NCBI RefSeq assembly: GCF_902859945.1
Contig: NZ_CADIKL010000019.1
Span: 62,001 to 126,000 of the forward strand
DNA length: 64,000 nucleotides
Reading direction: 5' to 3'
Source of the DNA: Paraburkholderia caffeinitolerans
Lineage (GTDB): Bacteria > Pseudomonadota > Gammaproteobacteria > Burkholderiales > Burkholderiaceae
Within the stretch, counting starts at the first letter, position 1. Each line of letters begins with the position of its first letter. The notes under the pieces were generated by a model. The model saw only the letters and a program-made list of their open reading frames with translations, was not told where the DNA came from and ran no database searches. Positions 17,037-24,693 of this stretch are shown one piece after another. The position numbers were made by a program, and so were the translations under genes.

Positions 17037-17240
17037 ATGCGCGACGAACGTCTCGAATTGTTGTTGGCCATATCACGTAGAACGCTCGGCATCGAACGCT
17101 TCGAGTTGACCGGCAAGCAAACTGCGGACTGGCACCTGGTCAGTGCGGAAGACATTGGCCACGCGCTGGAATCCGCGTACGACGCAGGGCTGATCGTCGG
17201 TCGACGGGTTGGCCGTGACGAATGCATGGAGGAATCCTGA
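17037..17240 (+). CDS. Small conserved protein, DUF6900-like
   Basis: 67 residues (MRDERLELLLAISRRTLGIERFE.. ..HALESAYDAGLIVG). The pattern LLAIxRxTLGIE followed by ALEAAYDAG resembles the small DUF6900-type proteins, from memory; function unknown. The ATG at 17037 has a strong SD (TTTGGAGAAG), which argues for this start over a longer reading frame from 16893. No signal peptide or membrane segment. Confidence 0.6.
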   Translation: MRDERLELLLAISRRTLGIERFELTGKQTADWHLVSAEDIGHALESAYDAGLIVGRRVGRDECMEES

Positions 17241-17420
17241 GTCGGTCAGCTTGATCGGCCAGAGTTTTCACCATTTCCGTTTGGAAACCGCGCCACAAAT
17301 TCAATGTTTCCGATGGGAAATTTAAATAGCGGTTTGGGCATGAGAGCCCGGAACCCGGCGGTAACAACGCCAGCCTCGAACCAACCCTGCGCGCGATCCT
17401 GTTCTTCGCACCAGGCACGG

Positions 17421-17486
17421 CTGGACTACGTCCAGACGGCGTACCCATTTAGTCTGGATTGCAAATCAAATCGCGAGCCGCGATTT
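17421..17486. repeat. Cluster of alternative hairpins in a non-coding gap
   Basis: CTGGAC-TAC-GTCCAG (17421-17435) overlaps TCCAGAC-N14-GTCTGGA (17431-17458), so the central arm can pair with either side. A further perfect hairpin AAATCGCG-AGC-CGCGATTT follows at 17468-17486. There are no T-runs. It lies between two convergent genes. Confidence 0.45.
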
Positions 17487-17528
17487 ACAGCGCAGTCAGT
17501 CGACGCGTCCGTTGCGAGTTTGCAAGCC

Positions 17529-18035
17529 TCAGGCGAGCCGGCGTAACGGCTCGAGCGACCAGCCATGCGGCACGCCATGAATGGCGAAGAACCACGCGGC
17601 AACCCACGAGGCCGCGACAACGATCAGATCACATCGGCCGCTGCGCCACAGGTTCAGCGAGTGGCGATGCACGATCCACGGCACGCCGAGAGGATTCGGC
17701 CAGTCCGCGAACAAATGGATCAGCCCGCCGCATGCGAAGCCGAAGGCCGGCGCGGCAATGGGTAAATGCCCGAGCTCGCGATACGACCACCACAGCAGGG
17801 CAATCCAGCCCACGCCCCAATGCGTGAAGGTCCGATGAGTAATCCAGAGTCGGCGCTTCTTGCTCCACCACGCAACCTCCAGCCAGTCGGGCGCAGTGCC
17901 GCCGGCCACGCCCGCAACGAATGCGAGTGCGGCATAGAGATGCCACGGGCTGTCCGCCCCGGCGCGCGTGACGATTGCAGCGGCGATAACGCCGGCGGCC
18001 CAGCCGGTGGCGTGATGTGCGGTCCCTGATGCCAT
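17529..18035 (-). CDS. YdjM/LexA-binding-type membrane protein (putative metal-dependent hydrolase)
   Basis: 168 residues, four or more membrane segments. Conserved polar motifs lie near membrane borders: GTAHHATGW, GGTAPDWLE and THRTFTHW, the histidine/aspartate set of the DUF457/YdjM family. The family is annotated as inner-membrane metal-dependent hydrolase, but activity is poorly defined. The start MASGTAHHATG is the family-typical one. Unlike E. coli ydjM, no LexA box was seen upstream. Confidence 0.82.
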   Translation of the reverse strand: MASGTAHHATGWAAGVIAAAIVTRAGADSPWHLYAALAFVAGVAGGTAPDWLEVAWWSKKRRLWITHRTFTHWGVGWIALLWWSYRELGHLPIAAPAFGFACGGLIHLFADWPNPLGVPWIVHRHSLNLWRSGRCDLIVVAASWVAAWFFAIHGVPHGWSLEPLRRLA

Positions 18036-18152
18036 GAAGCGGTTTGAGTGCAAAGTCGAAAGAGGGCGCAATCTTCGCAGATGCGACGGCTTCGTGACAG
18101 GGGGTAACGCGAGGAATTCACCGCGCGCCGTTCGAGACCGCTGTTCGAGACA

Positions 18153-18518
18153 TCAGGTTGCGCAGCGCGCCACGGCGAAGCGCAGATTTTCCTCGGGCGG
18201 GTCGTTCGAGCTGGACGCCCCGTGTGTCACTCGAATCACCGATCCGCTGCCGTTCGGCGTGAGGGTGACGAGGTACGAGGCGTTCGAACTCGAGCCAATC
18301 GCGAGCTCGGTGGTGTTGCCGGAGTGCGATTCGTGCGTGTGCGACAGATGGCTTCTGAGGCAACTCGCGATTGACGAAGGCGAGCGCGCCGAAGATGCGT
18401 AGACCATTGCGCCATCGTCCGAGCCCGAGCCTGAACTGGTGCTGGGCGGCGACGATCCACAGGCGGCGACGAGTGCGAGCGGCAAGGCGGCGACAAGACG
18501 TTGCGTGAGCATATTCAT
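18153..18518 (-). CDS. Small putative lipoprotein
   Basis: 121 residues. The N-terminus MNMLTQRLVAALPLALVAAC is a lipoprotein signal with lipobox VAAC and Cys20, followed by a Ser/Gly/Pro-rich linker (SSPPSTSSGSGSDD). The rest contains YLVTLTPNGSGSVIRVTHG and two further cysteines (ASCLRS, ARCAT) that could form a disulfide. A longer frame extends upstream but is a shadow of the porin region. Family not recognised; the lipidated start is the main evidence that it is real. A second ATG two codons on is also possible. Confidence 0.65.
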   Translation of the reverse strand: MNMLTQRLVAALPLALVAACGSSPPSTSSGSGSDDGAMVYASSARSPSSIASCLRSHLSHTHESHSGNTTELAIGSSSNASYLVTLTPNGSGSVIRVTHGASSSNDPPEENLRFAVARCAT

Positions 18519-18704
18519 GGGCGTCGTAGCGAATGCTGGACAAAAAGCAACGCGAGATGCGCTGCGGCGGACGTGTTTATGAGTATAGGCACACGTCTGA
18601 CAGTGCAGGCTCACGTAGAAGTAAGAAGATGCAACACGGCGAACCTGGCCTGCGAAGGCTTGCGGCGATAGCACTACGAAAGTTGCCGATACGAAATCGA
18701 GAAA

Positions 18705-18752
18705 ACACGCGAGAGAACACGCGAGAAACCGCGCGAGAAACCGCGCGAGAAA
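18705..18752. repeat. Four tandem 12-bp repeats
   Basis: Units at 18705, 18717, 18729 and 18741. The last two are identical (CCGCGCGAGAAA) and the first two differ by a few bases (ACACGCGAGAGA, ACACGCGAGAAA). The array is non-coding and lies downstream of the porin terminator. Confidence 0.85.
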
Positions 18753-18820
18753 AATGCGGAGCAAGGCCCAGGGAAAGAGCCCGGAGGAGTTGGCACAACA
18801 GGCCGCGTGAACGAAGCGAA

Positions 18821-18857
18821 ACAAAAAACGCACATGCGGTTGTGCCGCATGTGCGTT
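18821..18857 (-). terminator. Terminator of the porin gene
   Basis: A perfect 13-bp stem (18827-18839 with 18845-18857, five-base loop) with an A-run on its left gives a U-tract on the minus strand. It lies about 75 bases after the porin stop. Confidence 0.92.
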
Positions 18858-18933
18858 GGGTAGAAAGCGGGCAGAGTGGCGAACCGCGCCGTCTGCCCGA
18901 AGGCTTGCGCCGCGAGGCGCAAGCCGGTCCGCT

Positions 18934-20097
18934 TTAGAAACGGTGACGCAGGCCGATCGTTGCGGCAACCTGGTTGCCCGTCGACGAAGGCGACAGGTTG
19001 TTGATCGCCGCGATGTTGGCGACCGGCACGCCGTTCTGCATGCCGAGCGAACCCGATGCATGCTGGTACACGCCAGCGAGGTACACGTCGGTGCGCTTGC
19101 TGAGTGCGTAGTCGGTGCCGACCATGACGGTGTGCCACTTGGGATGCTGATCGCCAGCACCGGTGCCGGTCACGGTGCCGTCGGTGAACGTGTACGAACC
19201 CATCAGCGAAAGCGCCGGCGTAAAGTGGTAGGAGCCGTTGATTTCGTAGTTGTTCAAGTGCAGGTTCAGGCCGCTGACGCCGGCGATATTCATGCCGCCG
19301 CTGCCGAGGCTTTGCAGGCCGTCGATCTGCGAATGCGAATACACAAAACCGAACTGCGCTGCACCGTACGTATAGTTCGCACCGGCGCCGAAGCTGCGTT
19401 GCGAGCGGGCCGAGATGTTCTGGTCAGCCGAGGCCGCGCCGTTCGCGTTGCCGCCGTAGGTGCCCGAATTGTTCAGTTGCAGGTAGCCGGCAGCAAGATT
19501 GAGCGGGCCGTGGTTGTATGATGCGCCCGCGCTCCATGCGCGGCTGTTCGAGAAGCCGCCGGCTTCGTTCGAGAAGCCATACATGCCGCCGAACTGGAAG
19601 CCCGAGTAGTCCGCGCTCGAGTACTTGACCGCATTCTTGATCGAGAACGATTGCGCGAAGTTATCGTTGTCGAACGGGTGACCGGCGAGGTTGTTGCCGT
19701 AGCCCATGCCCGCTGCCGAAAGCGGTGCGAGGTACTGGTTCATCGAGTCGTACTGACGGCCGAGGGTCAGCGTGCCGTACTTGTCGCTTTGCAGGCCGAC
19801 GTAGGCCTGGCGGTTGAAGCCGCTGTCGCCGTTCTGGTAGCCGCCGTTATTGAGGTTGAAGCCGCTCTCCAACGTGAAGATCGCCTTCATGCCGCCGCCG
19901 AGGTCTTCAGCGCCTTTGAGGCCGAAGTAGTTGTGCGACATCGCCCCGGTGCCTTGGGCCCACTGGCTGTGGCCACCGGCATTGTTTACATAGAGCAGGC
20001 CGGCATCCAGCGAGCCATACAGGGTTACGCTGCTTTGCGCGTGTGCGCTCATTGCAAATGCACCGAGAACGCCTGCGACGATAAAGGTTTTTTTCAT
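18934..20097 (-). CDS. Gram-negative general porin (Burkholderia type)
   Basis: 387-residue outer-membrane trimeric beta-barrel. The start MKKTFIVAGVLGAFAMSAHAQSSVTLYGSLDAGL combines a signal peptide cut after AHA with the classic first strand of Burkholderiales porins. Inside are barrel hallmarks (NYFGLKGAEDLGGGMKAIFTLESGF, GRQYDSMNQYL), and the protein ends GLRHRF with the terminal phenylalanine recognised by the Bam machine. It takes up small hydrophilic solutes; selectivity cannot be read. A strong terminator follows, and the gene is monocistronic. Confidence 0.95.
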   Translation of the reverse strand: MKKTFIVAGVLGAFAMSAHAQSSVTLYGSLDAGLLYVNNAGGHSQWAQGTGAMSHNYFGLKGAEDLGGGMKAIFTLESGFNLNNGGYQNGDSGFNRQAYVGLQSDKYGTLTLGRQYDSMNQYLAPLSAAGMGYGNNLAGHPFDNDNFAQSFSIKNAVKYSSADYSGFQFGGMYGFSNEAGGFSNSRAWSAGASYNHGPLNLAAGYLQLNNSGTYGGNANGAASADQNISARSQRSFGAGANYTYGAAQFGFVYSHSQIDGLQSLGSGGMNIAGVSGLNLHLNNYEINGSYHFTPALSLMGSYTFTDGTVTGTGAGDQHPKWHTVMVGTDYALSKRTDVYLAGVYQHASGSLGMQNGVPVANIAAINNLSPSSTGNQVAATIGLRHRF

Positions 20098-20480
20098 GCT
20101 TTTAACTCCGACTGTACTTGGGAATCTCACGGGGAACGATTGCTGCGGTGTTCCTGTGGTCTGAAGATTCGAAGCGAAGTTTATTCCGGCAATCCCGAAG
20201 TTTTGTTCTGTGCGGCGCAATAATACGTTTTCAAAATCGTAATAGAGATATTAATTTTTGTAAGTTACTGCGCGGAAACGATTTTTTCGAATAAATGCAG
20301 GGTGCGACAAAATGAGCCATTCGAGATTATGTTGTGTGGGCGCGACGCCGTTTGTGGCTTATCAGGCGGGCTTGAGCGCTATTGTGGTGTTTATTACGGG
20401 ATATTTCAATCGCATTGTGCAAGGTACTGTTCCAGTTTGCGGCCTCTATAGAAAGAGGTGCTGGCGTTACAATTTACTCA

Positions 20481-20505
20481 GCCCTCGACCAAGGGCGGTC
20501 TTTTT
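20481..20505 (+). terminator. Weak terminator, first of a tandem pair
   Basis: GCCCT-N6-AGGGC or, alternatively, GACC-N6-GGTC is followed directly by TTTTT. The two stems overlap and are mutually exclusive. Confidence 0.5.
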
Positions 20506-20515
20506 CATCTGTTTT

Positions 20516-20542
20516 ACGCGGCTCTCGGGCCGCGTTTTTTTT
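20516..20542 (+). terminator. Strong terminator, second of a tandem pair
   Basis: Stem ACGCGGC (20516-20522) with GCCGCGT (20529-20535), followed by eight T. Its presence implies a plus-strand transcript that matches no annotated gene. Confidence 0.85.
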
Positions 20543-20603
20543 GCCTGTCGATATAGAACTATTTTTAGTTCGATTTGAGGCGTGAAAAATAGTATTGCGA
20601 AAA

Positions 20604-20617
20604 ATGATGAGAATCAT
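20604..20617. promoter_or_regulatory. Fur-like dyad
   Basis: ATGAT-GAGA-ATCAT lies in an AT-rich stretch and resembles part of the Fur consensus built from NAT(A/T)AT units. It is 200 bases before the next gene; its target is unclear. Confidence 0.25.
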
Positions 20618-20823
20618 ATTGTCGCATTTGCGCGCGCATGTTTTTCGACCATTTTCGGGGGCTTGTGCGAGATGACTGCTCTATTTGAAACCTGGCAAAT
20701 CCACAGCGAACCGGACAATGGCGTGGGGAGGGGGCGTGGCCGCCGGCTGGGAGCTTGCGGTTAAAATCTTGCCCCTGCCCGCGATGCAACGGGCAGCATT
20801 CGCAGAACCTGATGGAAACCGCC

Positions 20824-21360
20824 ATGACCGATTCTTCGCCCACCGCCTCTCCTGCAGACCTCTCCGGGGACACCTATCAGGATCCGGATGCCGGCTCGTC
20901 CGAGGTAATCCAGGACCCGCGCTTGTGGCACAAGGACGGCTGGATGGCGCGCGTCATCAAGAACGAGGACGACGACGGCTGGGCCGTCGAAATGATCAAG
21001 GACGGCGAGCCTGAGCCCGCGCTGGTCGGTCCGTGGACCATGGGACGCGACAAGAAGAATCCGAAGCCGCTCGACACTTCTGCGTTCAACACGCTGGTGA
21101 AAACGGCATCCGAGGTGTTACGCCGCCACGAGCAGCAATTGCGGGCGATGCTGCACAAGCGCCTGGGCGTGCAGACCGACGAGGGCGACATCGACGTGAC
21201 CCTCGATATCGTGCCCGACGAATACGAACCCTACGCGCTGCTCACGGCGCTCGACGCGTTCGGCGAGCAGATCGCGCAGGTGCGTGTCGCGCCGACCTTC
21301 AAGCTGACCAAGGCGCGGGCAGAGTCTTGGGCCGAAGGCGGCTTCGGCCGTATCGATTGA
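20824..21360 (+). CDS. Conserved hypothetical protein
   Basis: 178 residues, soluble and acidic, with no signal peptide or membrane segment. It has an N-terminal low-complexity acidic part (DTYQDPDAGSS) and then a folded-looking region (HKDGWMARVIKNEDDDGWAVEMIKDGEPEPALVGPWTMGRDKKNPKPLD) and helical segments (TLVKTASEVLRRHEQQLRAML). Family not recognised. ATG at 20824 is preferred; another ATG 12 bases upstream is in frame. Confidence 0.75.
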   Translation: MTDSSPTASPADLSGDTYQDPDAGSSEVIQDPRLWHKDGWMARVIKNEDDDGWAVEMIKDGEPEPALVGPWTMGRDKKNPKPLDTSAFNTLVKTASEVLRRHEQQLRAMLHKRLGVQTDEGDIDVTLDIVPDEYEPYALLTALDAFGEQIAQVRVAPTFKLTKARAESWAEGGFGRID

Positions 21361-21399
21361 CGTGCAGGGACAACCTGCAAGACGCCGGCGAGAGGGCGC

Positions 21400-21834
21400 T
21401 CAGTCCTGCTGGCAGAAAATCGCGGTCAGCAGCGGCCCGGCATGATGGACCACGGCGGTGTTGCCGGCCGCGTCAAGCGCCGCCTGCACCCGGGCCTGCG
21501 TGGCCACGACCACCGCGCCGTAAGCCGAGCGCGCGATCGGCTTACCGCTGCCGGTCTGGAAGAGCGGATCGTCTTTCTGGAAGCCCACGATCGCGAACAC
21601 GCTGAAGCCGTAGGCCGTCAGATGCTGGCCATTCGCGGGCCAGAACGCGTTGATCGAATTGCTTTCGACCCGCATGGGCTTTGCGTTGATCAGCTTCTGG
21701 TCGATGAGCCCCGAGATGAACTCGTGTGCCGACTCCTTGCAGGTCAGCGCATCGTCGAGCGCGGCGGCTTGGCCGGCAAGTGGCACGAAGGACAGCGTTC
21801 CAAGCAGAAAAGCAGCAAAAGTAAGACGTTTCAT
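21400..21834 (-). CDS. Secreted hypothetical protein
   Basis: 144 residues with a signal peptide (MKRLTFAAFLLGTLSFVPLAGQAAA). The mature part has two cysteines (LTCKES and IFCQQD) that could form a disulfide and a central segment FSVFAIVGFQKDDPLFQTGSG. It is probably periplasmic. The start at 21834 is the first ATG with a signal sequence; the longer frame upstream has no such feature. Family not recognised. Confidence 0.72.
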   Translation of the reverse strand: MKRLTFAAFLLGTLSFVPLAGQAAALDDALTCKESAHEFISGLIDQKLINAKPMRVESNSINAFWPANGQHLTAYGFSVFAIVGFQKDDPLFQTGSGKPIARSAYGAVVVATQARVQAALDAAGNTAVVHHAGPLLTAIFCQQD

Positions 21835-22073
21835 TGAAATTCTGGCGAATGAGTCGCGCTGATGCCCGGTATCCCCACGCGTTGCCGCGGACGGGCGCAG
21901 CGGGTTGCACTGTACGCGGGTTCGGGCGAACTTGCTTGCGGTGCCGCTTTCAGTGCCGCATTGTGGAAGCATCCCGCGGCTCTTGGGTGATATGGCCCTA
22001 TCCCTGTTTCAATTGCGCTTGGGCGACCGGAAAATCTGCAGGTTTTCTGGAAGCCGTATATTATTTCGCGGTT

Positions 22074-22820
22074 ATGACTGGAAAAGACAAATCTGCCGAG
22101 TTGGGCTCAACTGTGGCTTCCGATGCGGCTCAGAAACCCGCTCCGCGAGCGGTGCCGCAGCCGCGTACATGGGACGCGCGCGCGGCGCGCTGGCTCGTGA
22201 CGCCGCTCGTGCCTACCTGCGTCACACCCAACCACCTGACCACGCTGCGTCTGCTGATCGGTCTCGTCGGCGCTTACTATCTGGCGCGCGGTGACTTCCT
22301 GAATATCAATATTGGCGCATTTTTGATTGTTTTGTCGAATTTCGTTGATCACACGGATGGCGAACTCGCACGGATCAGCGGTAAATCCAGTCGAATTGGT
22401 CATTTCTACGATCTCGCCGCCGATGCCGTGACGACCGTTCTGTTGTTTCTCGGCATGGGCTACGGGCTCGGGGTCGTCGCGGCAGCAACCGGGGCCCCCG
22501 CGACTGAATGGCGAGTGCCGCCCGTCGTGCTCGGCGGGATTGCGGGCGTGGCGGTTGCCGCGATCTTCTTTCTGCGCATGCGCATCGAGGAAATGGCGGG
22601 CAAGGCCGGCACCCAGCAGGCGTTCGTCGGTGGCTTCGAAACGGAGGACGTTCTTTATCTGTTGCCGCTCGTCACGCTCACCGGGATCGTTGGGCCGTTC
22701 GTGGTGGCCGCGTCCATCGGCGCGCCGCTTTTCGCCGTCTACGTGGTGCTCGACTACTGGCGCGTCACGCGCCGCATGAGTTCGGGCAGGGATACCCGCC
22801 AGGTCTGGATCAGCAGATGA
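22074..22820 (+). CDS. CDP-alcohol phosphatidyltransferase family protein
   Basis: 248-residue membrane enzyme. The complete CDP-alcohol phosphotransferase motif D-x2-D-G-x2-A-R-x8-G-x3-D-x3-D is visible: Asp92, Asp95, Gly96, Ala99, Arg100, Gly109, Asp113, Asp117. These enzymes transfer a phospho-alcohol from a CDP-activated donor to an acceptor alcohol, making phospholipids or soluble phosphodiesters. The substrate is unknown. The ATG overlaps nothing upstream, but the stop overlaps the next start (ATGA), beginning a four-gene operon that also encodes a cytidylyltransferase-like enzyme able to make a CDP-alcohol donor. Confidence 0.9.
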   Translation: MTGKDKSAELGSTVASDAAQKPAPRAVPQPRTWDARAARWLVTPLVPTCVTPNHLTTLRLLIGLVGAYYLARGDFLNINIGAFLIVLSNFVDHTDGELARISGKSSRIGHFYDLAADAVTTVLLFLGMGYGLGVVAAATGAPATEWRVPPVVLGGIAGVAVAAIFFLRMRIEEMAGKAGTQQAFVGGFETEDVLYLLPLVTLTGIVGPFVVAASIGAPLFAVYVVLDYWRVTRRMSSGRDTRQVWISR

Positions 22821-23665
22821 GTGTGCAAGCAGAAGAAGAACAAGTCGCGCCCGCCGCGCGTGTCGCTGGTGCGCAGGGCGTTGCGCCGGCAGCCGGGCTA
22901 ACGTCAGCGCCCGATGCCGCAATCGACCAGGCGCTGGGCAAGCTGGACTCGACGCAACTGCGCGACGAGTACGTGGATCAGGGCTCGTTCCTCTATCTCT
23001 CCGATTTCCTGCCTCGCGACGCGACGCAACGGCTCATCGACGCCGCCAACGCGCTCATGCCCGAGGTCAATCGCAATTTCATCCCGGGCCACAAGGCCGG
23101 CGGCAGCGTGAGCCGCCACACGATCGACCGCTTGCAGCCGTATATCGCTGAACTGTACCGCTCGCCGAAGCTCATCGCGTGGCTCGAAAAGATCACCGGC
23201 GACCGGCTCCAGCTTTCGCCCGAAGACGATCCGCATGCCTACGCGCTCTATTACTACACGCGCGCGGGCGATCACATCGGCTGGCATTACGACACCTCGT
23301 ATTACGACGGCCGCCGTTATACCGTGCTGCTCGGCGTGATCGACGAATCGTCGTGCATTCTCGACTACGAGCTGCACACGCGCGACGACAGCAAACCCGA
23401 TGAACCAGGCGCCGTCCAATATCCGCCGGGCGCGCTCGTGCTGTTCGACGGCGACAAGCTGCGCCATCGCGTGACGCCCAGTCGCGAAGGCGAGGTGCGC
23501 GTTTCGCTCACGTTCGAGTACGTGACGAATCCGAACATGCGTCCGTGGCGGCGCTTCATCTCGAACATGAAGGACGCGATCGCGTACTTCGGTTTCCGCC
23601 AGGTGTTCCGCAAGGCGCTCCAGTCCGCGCGTGTGGGCGGCGGCAAAGCCGGAGGTTCGGTGTGA
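22817..23665 (+). CDS. 2-oxoglutarate/Fe(II)-dependent oxygenase
   Basis: 282 residues. The iron triad is visible: His157 and Asp159 in GWHYDTSYYDGRRYTV and His217 in KLRHRVTP, with Arg228 (EVRVSLTFEY) placed to bind 2-oxoglutarate. The first about 45 residues are Ala-rich and unstructured. Related enzymes hydroxylate amino acids, lipids or small molecules. Its start overlaps the stop of the CDP-alcohol transferase and its stop overlaps the next start (GTGA), so it belongs to the same operon and may hydroxylate the lipid product, its acyl chain or its head group. That role is inference. Confidence 0.88.
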   Translation: MSVQAEEEQVAPAARVAGAQGVAPAAGLTSAPDAAIDQALGKLDSTQLRDEYVDQGSFLYLSDFLPRDATQRLIDAANALMPEVNRNFIPGHKAGGSVSRHTIDRLQPYIAELYRSPKLIAWLEKITGDRLQLSPEDDPHAYALYYYTRAGDHIGWHYDTSYYDGRRYTVLLGVIDESSCILDYELHTRDDSKPDEPGAVQYPPGALVLFDGDKLRHRVTPSREGEVRVSLTFEYVTNPNMRPWRRFISNMKDAIAYFGFRQVFRKALQSARVGGGKAGGSV

Positions 23666-24672
23666 GCCGTGTTGCCATTTTGCTGTTGTCGGTCGGCACG
23701 GCACTCTTCATCGCACTGCTTGCATGGCAAGGCATCGGCTCGGTGACGGGCGCGCTCGCGGCGGCCGGCTGGGGGCTCGCGCTGGTGGCCGCGTTTCACG
23801 TTGTGCCGCTGGTACTCGATGCGGGTGCGATCGCCGTGCTGTTTCGCAAGAGCGGGCAGGTCGACCGGCGCGATGCGGTGCTCGCGCGCTGGAGCGGCGA
23901 GTCCGTGAACAGTCTGCTGCCGGCGGGGCAGATCGGCGGTCCGGTTGTCATGGTGCGGCAACTCGCGCAGCGCGGCATGGCCATGCGCGACGCAGCCGCG
24001 GCCATCACGGTGAGCACGACGCTGCAGGCGCTCGCGCAAATCGTCTTCGCGGTGTTCGGCATCGTGCTCTTTTCGGTCTACGCCGCAGACGAGGCGCCGC
24101 GCAATCTCGGCGTGGCCGCGCTGATCGCCACCGGCGTGCTGGGCGGCCTGATCGGCCTCTTTTACGTCGCGCAGCGGCGCGGGTTGTTCGGTCGCGTGCT
24201 GCGTCTCGCTTCGAAGGTGTTTGGCAAGCGTGACTGGTCGGCGCTCGCCACGCGCGCCGATGCCGTCGACGCCGCCGTCAAGGCGCTCTACGCGGATCGC
24301 TCCCGCGCGGCAGCCAGCTTCGCGCTGAGCTTCGTGGGCTGGCTCGTCGGCACCGTGGAGGTGTGGCTCGCGCTGCATTTCCTCGGCCATCCGGTCAGTT
24401 GGGTCGATGCGCTGCTGCTCGAAAGCATTGGCCAGGCGATTCGCGGCGCGGCTTTCGCCATTCCGGGCTCGCTCGGCGTGCAGGAGGGCGGCTATCTGCT
24501 GCTCGCGCCGCTCGTCGGCCTGCCGCCCGAAGCGGCGCTCGCGCTCTCGCTCGCCAAGCGCGCGCGAGAAATCGTACTGGGCCTGCCGGGCCTGCTTTAT
24601 CTGCATATCAGCGAACGTAGCTGGCAGCGGCGGCGCGCAGTGCGCGTGCCGGCTGTCGAAGTTGCCGATTGA
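23662..24672 (+). CDS. Flippase-like / lysylphosphatidylglycerol synthase TM-domain protein
   Basis: 336 residues, about eight membrane helices. The hallmark segment ESIGQAIRGAAFAIPGSLGVQEGGYLLLAPLVGL is the conserved core of the UPF0104/LPG synthase TM family, which also includes HpnL. Members are thought to move lipids across the inner membrane. It begins with GTG, overlapping the oxygenase stop, with SD GGAGG six bases ahead, so it is translationally coupled. In this operon it may flip the lipid product. Confidence 0.85.
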   Translation: MSRVAILLLSVGTALFIALLAWQGIGSVTGALAAAGWGLALVAAFHVVPLVLDAGAIAVLFRKSGQVDRRDAVLARWSGESVNSLLPAGQIGGPVVMVRQLAQRGMAMRDAAAAITVSTTLQALAQIVFAVFGIVLFSVYAADEAPRNLGVAALIATGVLGGLIGLFYVAQRRGLFGRVLRLASKVFGKRDWSALATRADAVDAAVKALYADRSRAAASFALSFVGWLVGTVEVWLALHFLGHPVSWVDALLLESIGQAIRGAAFAIPGSLGVQEGGYLLLAPLVGLPPEAALALSLAKRAREIVLGLPGLLYLHISERSWQRRRAVRVPAVEVAD

Positions 24673-24693
24673 TTTTTTTCTCCCAAGGAACGC

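Larger units (their letters stand above)
18519..18933. other. Gene-free stretch with tandem repeat and porin terminator
   Basis: 415 bases between two minus-strand genes. It holds a 4 x 12-bp tandem repeat (18705-18752) and the porin terminator (18821-18857). No credible gene; the frames crossing it have repeat-derived, Ser/Arg-rich translations. Confidence 0.5.
20300..20542 (+). ncRNA. Candidate small RNA ending in tandem terminators
   Basis: Two plus-strand terminators occur with no plus-strand gene upstream (the porin is on the other strand). A hairpin CCTCT-N6-AGAGG lies just before them at 20443-20458. The 5' end is not defined by a clear promoter, so the limits are approximate. It could be a trans-acting sRNA; no family was recognised. 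Confidence 0.35.
20098..20823. other. AT-rich gene-free stretch
   Basis: 726 bases, visibly richer in A and T than the flanks. It contains the porin promoter region, a candidate plus-strand RNA with two terminators (20443-20542), and a Fur-like dyad at 20604-20617. The only open frame (from about 20312) runs straight through both terminators and has no SD, so it is not called. Confidence 0.55.

Noticed and set aside
18705..18752. Tandem repeats considered as a CRISPR array
   Set aside because: Units are 12 bases and adjacent with no spacers, and no cas gene is present.
18519..19160. Upstream extension of the lipoprotein frame into the porin region
   Set aside because: It is antisense-frame shadow of the porin and terminator repeats; the lipoprotein signal starts at 18518.
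20312..20578. Plus-strand open frame of 88 codons in the AT-rich gap
   Set aside because: It has no SD, unusual Cys/Arg/Phe-rich composition, and runs through two terminators.
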